Assembly (NCBI RefSeq): GCF_008831285.2 | Contig: NC_045151.1 | Span: 5,717,682 to 5,781,681 of the forward strand | Direction of reading: 5' to 3' | DNA: 64,000 nucleotides | DNA from: Nymphaea colorata | Taxonomy: Eukaryota > Streptophyta > Magnoliopsida > Nymphaeales > Nymphaeaceae | Part shown: positions 1 through 28,117 of the stretch, in pieces | How the letters are laid out: each line of letters begins with the position of its first letter | Numbering within the stretch: the stretch's first letter is position 1 | Made by a program: the position numbers and the translations under genes | Notes under the pieces: model-generated | What the model was told of the DNA's origin: nothing | Database searches by the model: none | Seen by the model: only the letters and a program-made list of their open reading frames with translations

Positions 1-1157
1 TGTCAAGCAAAACAGGGAGTGGTAGAATAAAGAAGTAATGAGAAACAAAACATAATCAGTCTGGCCTGTAGATGTGAATATATCGGCTGAAAAGGCATGC
101 TGGAGGAGAAGAAAACAGCGAAGCACAGAAAAGCAGGCCGACATCAACTAATATTCAGAAGGCAGAAATTCGTCAGATGTTGGGGAAGTTGCAGACAACA
201 ATATGTAGGAGACAAAAAATGGGAGACAATAATCAGGCAGCAGAGATTTTTCAGACGACAAGCAAATATAGTAATATAGATATTTCAAACAACAATGAGC
301 AGAGCAAGTAGGATCTTTGAGGCAGATGAGAAGAGAAGGGGAAAGGTTGCAACACAAGCAAAACATTTTAGACAATAAAAATAGAAAAGATGCAGGAAAA
401 GCGAGAGGGAAATGAATAAAGCTGAAATTCTGATTTTGAGGCAGAGAACGAATCAATCTCCCAGGTTATACATTTGGCAGCTAGCTGTTCCTCATCACCT
501 ACCCTGATGCCTTGTTAGAATTGATTACCTGGAACTGTTTCATGTGAAGGAAGAATAGGACATTAGTGGCTAGAGAAAGAGATCTGTTCAACAGGTCAAA
601 GGCATTGATGCCAAGGGCATGGCCTCATCTTGATTATATGAATGAATAGTTACATAGACTGACGAGTGTAAAACATTATACATAAATAACAAGATTGCCA
701 ACATGTGGATGCATGTTATTATTAACACATAATAAAGACATGTTGCATTCTGGATTGGATTGAGATCCAAACCCAAAACAGCAATGATGTCTTTTCAGTT
801 GGGATAGATCATTCCAATCGAAACTGATTTCATATAATAATCTGTAAAATGTTTATCTTCTTGCTTGTTTTTCCTAGTTTTACTTGGAGATAATATCTGT
901 GAGCAATATCCTTTTGTATCAACACGCTTTTAAGATACTCCCATGTTGCACTAGCTTTCTTATAGTAACTAAATTTGAAGCAATTTTGTGGGCTACTCCA
1001 CTATATATCCGTGAAAGAATTATGGCATTTTTCTTTCCCAGTTATCCATCTTTTTGAAGTATTCCTCTGTGGCTTTTTCTTTTTCTCCATCATCTAAAGC
1101 CCCTTTTCTACACCATTATCAATCTTTACTAGTTTGAGAGTATGTTGAATAACCATG
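1..1157. other. Unassigned, probably intronic DNA left of the solo LTR
   Basis: AT-rich sequence with no ORF resembling a known family and no ABCC exon that I can recognise. It lies upstream of the NBD1 exon at 5514, so it is probably part of the intron separating the TMD1 exons (outside the window) from that exon. The ORFs here are short and have no family features. Confidence 0.5.
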
Positions 1158-1162
1158 CCTTC
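1158..1162. repeat. Left target-site duplication CCTTC of the solo LTR
   Basis: CCTTC directly precedes the LTR terminus TGTCACACC. The identical CCTTC follows the other terminus at 4349-4353. Five bases is the size expected for Ty3/gypsy integration. Confidence 0.9.
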
Positions 1163-4100
1163 TGTCACACCTCAACCCTTTTGACCCTCAAATAACCTTT
1201 TTTTTAACATAAAACATTGAGGTGCAACGACACAACAATTCAAAAGGAAATGAGTCATGCAATTCAAAACAATAGGGTAAGCTTTCCATTATATAATCAA
1301 TTTCGTTCATACAAAATTACTCCACATTTCTCAATAACACATATTACAAAAATGCTCTAAAACCATGACATTGAAGTATAACAAAAACAAGACATCAATA
1401 AGATCAAAACAAGACGCGCTGGCACTATAATTGACCCGTAACCTCCCCAATAGAATGTGAGTAGAGCCATCTGATCTGCCTGCTACCCCGGGTCCGCCAA
1501 AGCCTGAAAAAGAAAGACAACTGAAGGCTTAGCCTTTGTAGTATGACAACAAGCCAGGTAAATCCCCAACCTCTAAGGTAAGGGCTCAAATATGAGATAT
1601 AACAAATATGAAAACAAATTACTATCATGTTGTGATAGGGCATACAGTCACATGACTTGTCAAGAAGGCCCCTCACATAAAACACGACATACAAAAACCA
1701 CTCAATGGCCACGACCAACATATTTCATAATCACATTCACTTCATGAATATTCACTTCATTCACATTCTTATCATTTACATTAGCTTTAGTGAATTGACA
1801 GTTCCTGTGAGTGCAAACACAGACACGTGCACACCGCGGGCGGCCTACAGCAGGGAGACAACCCCCGTGGTGGCCCGAAATAATATGGATCCATTCACAC
1901 TGCAGCGGAAGAGCACTCATCCATGGATGTGTGAATTCCAAGGAGAGATAGTTAGCCTTCCCTAGGACACCCAGTTTGGGAAGGCGGGAGCCCAACACTC
2001 CAAGCACTTCATACAACAATACCCTGGGGCCTTGTAGCGCCTCGCTCCCAAACACATTGCCACAACCTACTGGTCTCTCATCTCTATTTTTTCTTTCTTA
2101 TCATTCTGATTGCACATTCACAAAATGACTGGCTAGCTCATGAGGTTGGTTCACTTCACGAGTGCACCCACACCTTCAATTGCCTCCACATGAGGGCTAC
2201 ACATAACATTAACATTCTTAGCTAGCCGTCATAACTTTACGGGTACAACTACCCTTCAATTCATTCATTTGTATCATGCCCATGGAAATGCACATGCAAC
2301 TTACCACAACATTCACATTAATCAACTACATAAATCACATCTTTCAAAACTTAGCCAAACCACGAAGAGTAGTCTCTATCCGTGATTGGCTCGTAGCTGT
2401 CCTATGCAGTTATCATTGTAGGATGCTTTCTAATGCACAATCGAGGTCGAGGAGATACTCGACTCAATACCCTACTTCATCTATCCTAAGCAGTTATCAA
2501 TTCTAGCATGCACATGCAATTGCGTAGTAATTTTCAAAACAAAACTTATTACAAAGACATTCAATTCTCATGTATACAATCATTCAATCACATCACAACC
2601 ATTCAATCACATCACAATCACATAATCCAACGATCCTGGAAACACACATTCAAAAGTTGGTCCCAGGAATTTGCCTGGAATGCCGCCATACCTGTCGCAC
2701 GTCGCCAAAATATCCAAAATGCCTCAAGCTTCAAACCTGGTCACTCAAGGTCTACTGGACGTGCCCGGTGTACCTGCAAACACAATCAAGCGATAAGTTC
2801 TCTACTCGCTTTGCTTTACAATTTATACAAATATAAAACATAATCATTGAGGCATGTCATCACTTCAAGAGGATGTCGACAGGTAGTGTCGACCCACAAA
2901 GCCCTCCAATAGGCCGCTTCCCAACTCCTTGAGGTTGTGACCAAATGGTTTAAGCTTCACGTTTTCGATTTGAGCCAATCACTAATCCGGTTTCTCACTT
3001 GCTTTCTTTTGTTGAGGCGTCTTTCCAATAATTACACCCAACTTACATGCTCTTTCTCAACCAACAACGCAATACGCCCATTGAAAATAGCATGCGCCAG
3101 GTGTTTGTAACAACGGTCCCACATCTTCTCAACCACATCAAATCTCTATCATGTTTCCTAATTGCTTCGAAAATCAACTTATCGTGCTAAAAAGACAATT
3201 ATACACGTAGTTCCTCGTCCTTCTCAAAATAGTCATAAATTTTCTCCAAAATAACAACATCGCTAATATGCATTCCAAATCATCGAATCATGAGTCTAGC
3301 ATGCTCAAATAATAATTATCAATGCACTAACAGTAAATTTTATATAATTTAAGCTGGATTAGGCCTCGCTCACCCCAATCTTAGTGTCCAAACTGCTGTA
3401 GTGTTCCCGGCAGCCACCTCAAATGTTCGATTGATCCCCAAACGGCTAAAATTAATTGTTGCTGTCACCTCCCAAGCCTTCAACTCGCTGGTATAAGGGG
3501 AATGATGCGTCCCCAAACTGCAATCCAATCCAACAGCCACAAAAGAGTGATAATCAGTGAGAGAGTGCAAGAGGAGGGTCTGCCATTAGAAAAAAGGCAG
3601 TCAGCCGTGAGATAGGTTGTTCGGTTGAGAGAGATAGGGCAGGTGCGAGCGAGAGAGTGCAGAGAGGGGGAATGCTCGGTTGAGGGGCTGACGGTGGAGA
3701 GAGGAAGCGAACAGAGAGAGAAGGGAGAGGGTTGCGCATGAGGGAGAACGGGCAGGTTAGAGGGAGAAGACTCGGTCAATGGAAAAAAAAAATAGGTAAT
3801 GGGGAGAGGGAGTGAGGAGCGTAGGCAGAGAGGGAGGTCGAGCAGGGAGAGAAAGCATGGGTAGAGGGAGTGAGAGAGGGTGCAGACAAAAGGGGGAAAA
3901 GAGGAGGCGGACAGAGGGAGCGAGAGAGACTGCAGGGAGAGATGCGAGCAAAGAGACGGGAGCGTGGGCAGAGGGAGAGCGTGTGACGAGCGTGGAATGA
4001 AGAGGGGAACTTGACAGAAACAAAACAGGACAGAGGGAGAGGCGACAGAAACAACGGGAGAGGGAGGAGGAGGAGAAGGAAGAAGGAGAAAGAAGACGGA

Positions 4101-4348
4101 AGAGGCAGAGAGAGGTCAAGAGGGCTTACCGGAGTACCGCTGCCGCCATCTCCCTTCCTCCGGCCCAAACGTCACCGCTGCCACACCTTCCACCTCTTGT
4201 TTTTCTTCTATGCTGCGGTCGTAGCAGAAGAGGAGACGAAGAGGGAAACGAGGGAGAAGGAGGCGACGTCGGGCTCCTTCACGTATGGGGCTCGGGTCCG
4301 GGTCTGGACCCCCTCCGACCTGACCTGCCCAAATTAAGTAACGTTACA
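1163..4348 (-). mobile_element. Complete solo LTR of a large-LTR Ty3/gypsy family
   Basis: It begins TGTCACACC and ends GTTACA. Both sides are flanked by the 5-bp target duplication CCTTC (1158-1162 and 4349-4353), so the edges are exact and the LTR is about 3.19 kb. Orientation comes from the plus-strand gypsy element at 28.1-34.6 kb, whose 3' LTR starts TGTAACAC and matches the reverse complement of this right end, including the GC-rich block at 4288-4325 and the block around 3060-3420. Purine-rich sequence at 3540-4130 gives spurious ORFs on both strands. No internal domains are present, so this is the product of LTR-LTR recombination. It lies antisense in the presumed ABCC intron. Confidence 0.9.
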
Positions 4349-4353
4349 CCTTC
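4349..4353. repeat. Right target-site duplication CCTTC of the solo LTR
   Basis: Exact match to 1158-1162, directly after the terminal ACA of the LTR. Confidence 0.9.
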
Positions 4354-4904
4354 AGTGACCCATAATCCTTGGCCTTTGATGTGGGCTTCCAAACGACCCA
4401 TACAAAATGCATAATTCCTTCCATCCAACTTAAATGTAGGATGAAATTTCGCGTTGTTAGGAATAATTTTGTAATGATTCTGCCATAATACTTTAAAATC
4501 TTCTTGAAAAATAAGCTTTCAAAGTTGATGAGACAAGTGTGGGAAGTGTAAGACAGTAGTATACAATAGAAGAGAACTTTGCCAAAAGTGGGCCAAGTTC
4601 TGATGCCATATATAGATGGCCAACATACAAGACACAATGAAAACAAGGTACAAAGACTTATTCTGCACTAAGGCACAAATGATAAAACTGAAAGACCTTT
4701 CCACCAAAGGATGAATAGTGAGAAAGAGCTGTCCTCTATTTATATAGGGTAGCCAATGGGGTAGCCGGTGGGCTATAGCTCATTGCTGCAAAATGAGCAG
4801 CAAAAAGAAAGAAATAAAAACGAAAAAAAAATACAGAAATTTGCACAATAGAATTTGTACAAATTATTCCTCTCTCTCTCTCTCTCGATATATATATAAC
4901 CATA
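4354..4904. other. Unassigned intronic sequence right of the solo LTR
   Basis: Continuation of the pre-insertion sequence. On the minus strand near 4590-4615 there is a TATGGCATCAGAAC string that weakly resembles a retroelement primer-binding site, so this may be an old copia-type remnant. No coding domain is visible. A short CT run lies at 4869-4886. Confidence 0.3.
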
Positions 4905-5265
4905 GTCACAGAAAATGCGTTTTTCTCGGAAAAACCTGAAAAAACGGTATAAATTAAATGGTTGTTTAAAAAAAAAACGTGTTTTTTTGAAAAAAAAAGT
5001 TAAAAACGAATTTAACGTCTTTTTTTCAGTCTTTTTCACCTTTTTCAGTTTTTTTAATGTCAAACAGTTTTTTTTTCATTCTCTTTTTTTTATTTGTTGC
5101 AAATCTACTTATCTTTTAATGTTTGTGTTATTAGTTTCTCACTTATTTTGTTTTTCCCCCATTTTTAGTTTTTTTAATTTTTAAAAACTTACCATTTTTT
5201 TCCTGTTTTTTTCCAGCTCCCCGCATTATACTCAAGAAAAACCTCACTGTTTAAAACTCCGAGAC
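4905..5265 (+). repeat. Dispersed AT-rich repeat, copy 1
   Basis: A block of about 360 bp rich in A and T runs. It shares an ordered series of short motifs with 6105-6515, 37080-37447 and 40180-40570, notably TTTCTCACTTATTTTGTTTT followed by a TTTTTAG-like run, with GAAAAA-rich flanks. It has no coding potential. The ends (GTTTTTCTC at 4918 and CAAGAAAAAC near 5233) are roughly inverted, hinting at a MITE-like or foldback structure, but I could not define target duplications. Confidence 0.5.
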
Positions 5266-5272
5266 GTTATTG

Positions 5273-5276
<4 letters not shown>

Positions 5277-5305
<29 letters not shown>
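5277..5305. repeat. (TA)n microsatellite
   Basis: Uninterrupted TA dinucleotides over 29 bases, followed by a short CA run. Confidence 0.95.
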
Positions 5306-5312
<7 letters not shown>

Positions 5313-5513
5313 CACAGATATATCCAATAGTGTGTAAGTACATATATTGACTATCATATATACGAGCAAACATATAATATGTTTACATGTATATTCTAGC
5401 ATTCACCATCTTAACATCTACTGTCAATTCTGTTTGATCTGCTTTCTTCTGTGGCTATGTGATGGTTTGAATTGATATAGTTTGCCATAACCTTTACTTT
5501 GATCATGAGACAG

Positions 5514-21365
<15,852 letters not shown>

Positions 21366-22240
21366 CGAAGTACCAAACAATTGTCCTTTTAGTTTTCATC
21401 AGTTAAGCCAAAGGCCTAGATGCGCTGTTGGAAGAGCATCTGGTATGCGGCCACATATAAATTTCAAGTTGGTTTACGGTTGAAATGATGATGGTGAACG
21501 GGTGTTGATATCATTATTAGTGTCATTGAAAGAGAATAGGCATAGAAATTCCATTTATACAGTTACCTTCTAATCAGCATTCAGGTGCCATGTATGAGGG
21601 CTTTTTCGTGAACCTTTGCATTTATCAGATATCATCAATCCATATGCAGACAGATATCTTTTATTGTAGGGAAAGAAAAAAAAGGGGTCACTTTGATCTT
21701 GTGGACAATTGGATGTTGGCGCTTTGTGGCAAAATTTTTCTTCGGTAGTGAAGAAGTCCAGCCTAAACTTTAAGCTGGCGGGTCATGTCCTTTATATTAT
21801 CTTGCTTATTGACTTTGTACCCGTGCATAGGCATATACAACAAAGATAAATATGCCAAATGCTACTATTTGTTTGCTTTCTTATTCTCGGGAGGCCAAAA
21901 TGAAACAAATGGTGTGGAGCAAAATTAATACTGGAAATGTTCCTAAATATTTGGTTGACACTGAGGATCTTTGGAGGCAACGGATGTTAATAGAAAAAAG
22001 AGAAGGCCATGGACAAGGACTTGTATCTTCGGGATGAGTTTCAGGCCTTGTTCAAAATGGAGGCATTTTGGAAAACTGAGTTCCGTTGAACATGGACTCA
22101 GCAGCATGCCAACGCTTGGTTTTCTCGCTAGAGGTTGAAATGCAAACTAAATGCGCCGTAAGATATTTTTGAGGATGTTGCATAATTTTGCTGAGCTGTT
22201 GGAAGACAGTTATCTGACCATAGGCTCGTAAATGTTGAAG
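21366..22240 (+). other. Downstream of ABCC stop: presumed 3' UTR then unassigned
   Basis: No coding similarity. The first 400-450 bases are likely the transcript's 3' UTR by position. No clear canonical polyadenylation hexamer was picked out. The open frames at 21852-22037 and nearby have no family features. Confidence 0.4.
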
Positions 22241-22243
22241 AAA

Positions 22244-22770
22244 TGTCACAATGGAGGTGATGTTTTTACTCTCAAATTTATTTGTTTCAACATAACACAT
22301 CAATGTGCGATGACACAACCATTAAAATGAAGCTACTCGTACCAAAATAACAATAGGGCAAATAATTCATTTATGCACCAAAGATATTTCATGTAAAAAT
22401 GATTTTACATAGTTATCAATGATTTTTATGATAAAAATGTTTTTAAAATAAAATATTGATGTCTAAATAAAAACAAGGCATCAATGAAACAAAAACATGA
22501 CACTACATCATGATTACAAACAAAAATTCTTTAGTAAGTTGTTAGTTGAGCCATCTGATCAACCTATTGTCATGGGTCTACCAATACCTAAAAAATGAAA
22601 ACAATAGAAGGTTGAACACTTACAGTATGACGTCAAACTAGATAAATCATTAACCCTTTCCAGTAAGGTTCAAATTTGGAACCAAACATAAAAGAAACAC
22701 GATCACTATCATACAATGAAGTATGCTTGCATTCTCTTAAACTAGCATTGTAGTCCCTTTTAATTTTGGA
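22244..22770 (-). mobile_element. Partial 3' LTR of minus-strand gypsy element
   Basis: It starts near TGTCACAATGG and runs parallel to the first 500 bases of the large LTRs at 1163, 25054 and 54161 (GTGCGATGACACAAC, then CATCTGATCAACCTA, then AGTATGACGTCAAACTAG). In the minus orientation this is the terminal part of the LTR. It is joined at about 22770 to the RT domain, so the rest of pol and most of the LTR are deleted. Confidence 0.7.
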
Positions 22771-25045
22771 GAACACTTTTGCATTTTGAAACTAATCAAT
22801 CAAGTCCTCAATTCTAGAGAGCGAATAGTTATTCTTGATGGTGACTTGATTCAACATGTGGTTGTCAATGCATAAGTATATAGTCTCATCTTTTTTTTAA
22901 CAAACAACACGGGTGCTCCCCAAGATGACACACTGGGTGGTTTGAAGCACTTATTTAACAGCTCTTATAATTTCGCCTTCAATTCTTCGAGTTTTGCCGA
23001 TGCCATACGATATGGTGCCTTGGAGATGAAGGCTGTTTCCCAAACTCCACTTCCCTTGCTGGATGTGATTCTTCAAGAAGCACATCAAGATATTCACTTA
23101 CAATGGCTACATCTTCTAGTTTCAACGACTTAGACTCAATAGCCAAGACATTGGCCAAGAACGTAACACTTACATTTTCTAACAATCATTTGACAATTTG
23201 TATTGCAAACACCATTATCTTATCGATTCGCCTGGCTTTCTGAGCTTAGAATTTCATAGGCTACATTTTATGATTCAACAATTGTATTTGCTTCTTTCTG
23301 CAATCTATGTTAACGTAATGTACATAGAGTCAATCCATTTCCAGAATAACATTTAATCCACTAAAACTTATGATCACCAACTGTGCAACCGATGGATCTT
23401 TATATATATATCGGGGTACAAAATCTTGAGCATATATAGGGCTGGTGACTTTTAAAACATACGGCATCATCTTCACCGATGCTTTCAATGAAGTAACAAA
23501 TTGACTAAATATGAAAGAATAAGTCGCTCATGCATCAAACAACACTCGAACAATGTGAAAACCCACACGTAATGTATGATGAGATCATGTGCTTGTAGTT
23601 TCTCCATGGTAGTAGTAGCATACATGCGCCCAGTAGTCTTCTATACTCTAGATGGGCCAGCCTCAGGCTTCTTCAACTCTTTCTCCCACATTCATGGGCA
23701 GTCTTTGATGAATTGTCTCATCTTACTACAATACAAACACGCTCCGATCTCCAAATAACACTTCTCGAGGTGCACATGCAAGTACCTGGGACACCTATAT
23801 GGAGTCAAAGTCGTTACTATCCTCTGGCTGATATCATCCCTGGTAAGTTTATTTCACTTGTATGCTCTATTGTCTCGCCTCCCTTAAGGCTTTGCCTTGC
23901 CCACAAACTTGTTTCACTTGGCGTGCATCTCATCCACGGTGCATGTCTTGGTTTGGCATCTTATGATAGTCCTTCTGTGTCCTTGCCCAGTTCTCCTTCA
24001 TGTGTCATGGTGACCATTTCGTCCAAATCGTGAGACCTATTTAGACATCATCTTGTTTTGTAGTCCATCTAGCAGTCCATATACAAACTTATTTGCTCTA
24101 ATATCATCAATGGTGTAGAGGTACAAAAAATACACCTCTAAGTATCAGCACTTCATGATATGCTTCTCAAAGCTCATATAGTTTTGCTGCAGATCCAAAA
24201 ATTCCTACACTTTTTTGTTCATTGTATGCATTAGAAAGTAGTTGTTGAAGAAAGGTTTCTAAAACTGCTTCAATGAGATCAGTTGTTGTTTTGCAAACCA
24301 AATATCACGTGTTGATTGCCACCATCATTTTCATCGCCTTTCAGTATATATAAACTTCACCTTGTCTTTTTCTAGCATCTTGAAAAGCTCGAAAATGTTG
24401 ATCTACTCATTTGCCACATCCAGTTACCATCTCCAGTAAAAATAGACGGCTTCATTGGCAGCAACTATTTAAAGGACACTAAAATTGTCTTCTCCTTAAG
24501 CGACAAATTGGTCTCTCCTGTAGGCGGCACATGACTCCTCTGGTTGCTGGCCATTGGTTGGACTAATGAGGCTAGTGTCTGTAATGTCGTCAGCAGTATT
24601 GTCTATTGTTCTAAGGGTGGAGTCTGTACTGGTGCGGTATGGACAACCACACCAGTCTAGGCAAACTATTGTCCGATGTACGATCGTCCAAAGGGATATG
24701 TGCATCTGATGGGCTGAACTCATCTCTCTTTGATCCTCACTAGCCGATCCACTCTGCTTCCTACCCCTTCATTGATACTCTATCTATACAAGTAAGAACC
24801 TCCATTTGCATTACAAAATCTATAACAGACTCTTTAAGTCAAAACTATAAAGATGCATCATTATAAGAATGTCAAAACAACAATCCAACAAACTTTCATA
24901 TGTCAATATGTATATAATCTCAGTTACATTAAAAAATACTATATGAGCTCAGTCAAGTAGGGAGCGTACTTGTTGTGCAATCAGGCTTTACAAACAGCTT
25001 TTGCTCACATTCATAGTGGGGGTTTTTCTTAACTCTGATACTAAA
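22771..25045 (-). pseudogene. Internal region of minus-strand Ty3/gypsy element, deleted
   Basis: From right to left on the minus strand: a primer-binding-like TATCAGAGTT near 25030-25040, a gag region with a decayed zinc-knuckle area near 23700-23760, a protease-to-RT linker (VLAIESKSLKLEDVAIVSEYLDV at 23060-23170, matching the plus-strand element's NETESMRLLDVAIVNEYPNV), then the first RT block ([15 protein letters not shown] and LNQVTIKNN at 22800-22930). It stops at 22770, before the RT catalytic motif. Many stops and gaps. It belongs to the same family as the plus-strand element at 28.1-34.6 kb. Confidence 0.75.
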
Positions 25046-25053
25046 GTTATCAC

Positions 25054-28000
25054 ACCCTGACTCTTTACCCCTAATGTTTTTTCGTTCGACATAACAAATC
25101 GAGGTGCGACGACACAACAATAAAAAATGAAGCAACACACAAAATAACAATTGAGCGAATAATTCATTTATGCATCAAAGACAGTTCACACAAAAATTAC
25201 TCTATATGGTAATCAATAACCCTCGTGACAAAAAATGTTTCCAAAACGAAACATTGATCTCTAAACAAAAATAAGGCATTAATGGTACAAAAACGTGACA
25301 CACTGGCATGACAATACACAAAAAATCTCCAGTAGGATATGAATTGAACCATCTGATCAACCTACTACTTTGGGTCCACAAAGACTTGAAAAGGAGAAAC
25401 AACAGAAGGTTAAACCTTCACAATATGACATCAAACTAGGTAAATCTATAACTCTCTAGGGTAAAGGCTCAAATCTAGAACCAAACATTCAAAAAAAAAC
25501 ATTATGACTTTCATATAATGAAGTATGCAGACATTTTCTTAAACTAGCACTATAGCCCCATTCATATTCCAGAATATATATGGATCTAACCTATTGTAAC
25601 AGCCAATACACCTTATGAATCATCTTTGATTCATTCACATTCGTTTTAACAGCTCTTGTGGGTGTAAAACAGAAGCACATGCACACCATGGGGGAGACTA
25701 CCCACGTAATGGCCGAAATACTATGGATCCTTACATGCTACAACTGTAGAGCAATTTGCTAAGGAAGAGTGTAATTTAAGAAAAGTTGTTTGGTCTTCCC
25801 TAGGACACCCAGGTTGACAAGGCAACTGCTTAATGCTTGAAACACAAAGCACAACGATAACATAGGGTCTTGTACCATCTACGCTTTGACTAGGGGTGAG
25901 CATCGGGCCGGGCTGGGCAGGCCCGGCCCATTAAGACCCGGCCCGGGTTGGCCCATCGGGGCCTACCCGATATCCCGGGTCCTGGCCCGGCCCGATGGGG
26001 GAACTGGGAAGGGGGAAGAAGGAGAGGGAGACTGGAGAGGAGGTGGAGGTGGAGGGGGGAAGAAGGAGAGGAGGAGGAGGGGGAAGAAGGAGAGGTGGAG
26101 GCGGAGGGGGGGGGTGGGGGGGGGGAGGGATGGAGGAAGAAGGAGAGGCAGAGGAAGGAGGAAGGGGTGGGGGGGAGAGGGAGGAGGAGGAGGATGGGGG
26201 ACGAGAGGAGGAGGATGGGGGATGGGAGGAGGAGGAGGAGGAGGATGGGGGGGACAGGAGGAGGATGGGGGACGGGAGGAGGAGGAGGAGGGGGAGGAGG
26301 ATGGAGGACGGGCCGGGCCGGGCCAGGCTGCCACCAGGCCGCACCATCGGGCCCGGCCCGGATCCAGGCCCGATTGGGCCGGGTACCCGCCAGCGGCCCG
26401 GCCCGACACCCAGGCCTAGCTTTGAGTAGATGAGACCAATGGAGAGGAAGAGATGTAACTCAAACATGTTGTCATAACCCACTAGCCGTAAATCAATTAA
26501 TTTTTCTTAATTACCAATATAAAAACACATTCTCATTATGATTGACTAGCACACGAGGTTGGTTCACTCCCTGAGTGTATCCAGACTTCAAACTGCCTTC
26601 ATAAGAAGGTCATCCATTCAGTCAGTACTATTGGTTAACCAAACCAAACTCTAAGGGTACCTCTATCCGTTTAGTTTATTCAAATATAACATTTCACAAT
26701 TGCAATGCAAACAAAAGTCCCACAACAATCAATCCATATGAAAATATAGCGAAACCAAGGATAATAGTCTCAATTTGTGGTTAACTTGTAGCTGTCCTAA
26801 GCATATATAACGTTAGGATGCTGATTAATGCATAATGAGGGTCAATGAGGTACTCAACTCGACATCCATCCTAAGCTATCCTAAGCAGAGCCGATTCATA
26901 CATCATTCAACATGAACAAAATCGTAGAATTCAATGATCCTAAAATCCTACTCACTTGAAAAGATAACACACAATTCATATTTGGCCTGAGGTAGAGCTT
27001 TTCTTAAAATGTCATCAATACCTATCACACACCTCCTTAATTACAAAAATCGCCTTGAGCACTAATCATGTCGCTCAGGGTATGCTCAATGTTCTTGATC
27101 CAACTACAAAAACTCAAAACAATAAGTTTTCCATCCATTTGCTTTAAAACCTATTTTGATAGGAAATAAACCTATCAAGTTGAAAGTTGTCGATTATAAA
27201 AATGGTCAAGAGCTTTAATCTACCTATAGGACATTTTTAAAAAAAATTTCACACTTATGAAGTCATGGCATACAGATATAAAACCCCAAGTCTACCATTC
27301 AACCCATCAGTGGCACACTTCCTAATTTACCTTTCAATTGAGGCCAAAAAGGAATTTAGGAGTGTCATTTCTGGCTTGACGGTTCAGGCTATGGTATCGG
27401 GAGTTGCCACATAGCAATATATACACATGTATACACACATTCTTTACTTCATGGGATCTATATTGTTTAACTAGCGCATGTTCATAAGAGTCTTCATGCA
27501 CTTAACATGAAACATGATCTACCCCCATTTTGTTGGTTGCAAGTACAACGTCATTTTATAAACCATAGTTCACACCTCTCACTTGCTAGACCCAATGGCC
27601 CATGGAACCACTTAATGAGGTCTGTAGGTGTGAATCTGCCCCAATTATACATTTACATACCAAATCAAATAGTTAGACACCCGTTCTAGATGGCTAACAC
27701 CCTATTGAAGCATCATCATTATCATTATGTTTTTCCATTAATCATCAATAACCATTTGATGACAACTCAACCTCAATTCACTAGCAACAGCATAAAATCA
27801 ATAGAATCAAACAGAAAAGAACATTTCTTTGCACCCTAGTGTATGTCTGAATCCAATAATTTTTACATCTTTTCTTCTCTCAAACCTTAGATTTGACATG
27901 CAAGTTTATATAAATTTTCTTTCCCCTCAAGCTACACCGCATTCATATACATGGTAACGTGCATTAAAAGTCTGCCAAAATAGCCTAAAATCTTACTTAA

Positions 28001-28117
28001 TATAATTTATTCCCTACCATGCTCCCTAAATGTTTATTAACACTCTTTCTTTGTCAGTTTTAATGCAACCAATGCGTCGAAAGCAACAATTGCATGTGAA
28101 TTGCAATTGTGTTATCG
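25054..28117 (-). mobile_element. 5' LTR of minus-strand gypsy element, diverged
   Basis: Begins TCACACCCTGACTC and carries, in order, LTR landmarks shared with 1163-4348 and 54161-57340: GAGGTGCGACGACACAAC, CCATCTGATCAACCTAC, CACGAGGTTGGTTCACTC at about 26555, and TAGCTGTCCTAAGC at about 26785. A hAT-like element interrupts it at 25891-26418. Similarity fades beyond about 27300, and the right limit is set by the plus-oriented LTR fragment starting near 28118. It is the most diverged LTR of the family here. Confidence 0.65.
25891..26418. mobile_element. GC-rich non-autonomous hAT-like element nested in LTR
   Basis: Terminal inverted repeats TAGGGGTGAGCATCGGGCC (25891-25909) and, reading inward from 26418 on the other strand, TAGGCCTGGGTGTCGGGCC match at 14 of 19 positions. 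It is flanked by the 8-bp duplication GCTTTGAC / GCTTTGAG (25883-25890 and 26419-26426; 7 of 8). Removing it restores the LTR run CTACGC-TTTGAG-TAGATGAGACCAATGG seen in relatives. The interior is a GGA/GGGGA-rich tract (about 26000-26300) between GGGCCGGGC-rich arms. The long ORFs on both strands are low-complexity artefacts. There is no transposase. Confidence 0.8.

Noticed and set aside
3757-4168. Long Ser/Leu/Pro-rich minus-strand ORFs and Arg/Glu-rich plus-strand ORFs
   Set aside because: They come from the purine-rich leader part of the solo LTR; low complexity on both strands and no family similarity.
4773-5184. Lys/Phe-rich ORFs on both strands
   Set aside because: They arise from A and T runs of the dispersed AT-rich repeat.
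5499-5513. Start of translation at the TTG/ATG codons just before the ABCC exon
   Set aside because: The protein continues a domain that needs upstream TMD1, and a CAG acceptor sits at 5511-5513, so this is an internal exon.
25886-26482. Overlapping ORFs of 144-183 residues on both strands
   Set aside because: All are translations of the GGA/GGGCC-rich hAT-like insertion. Poly-Gly/Glu/Arg or poly-Pro/Ser composition, no start context or domain.
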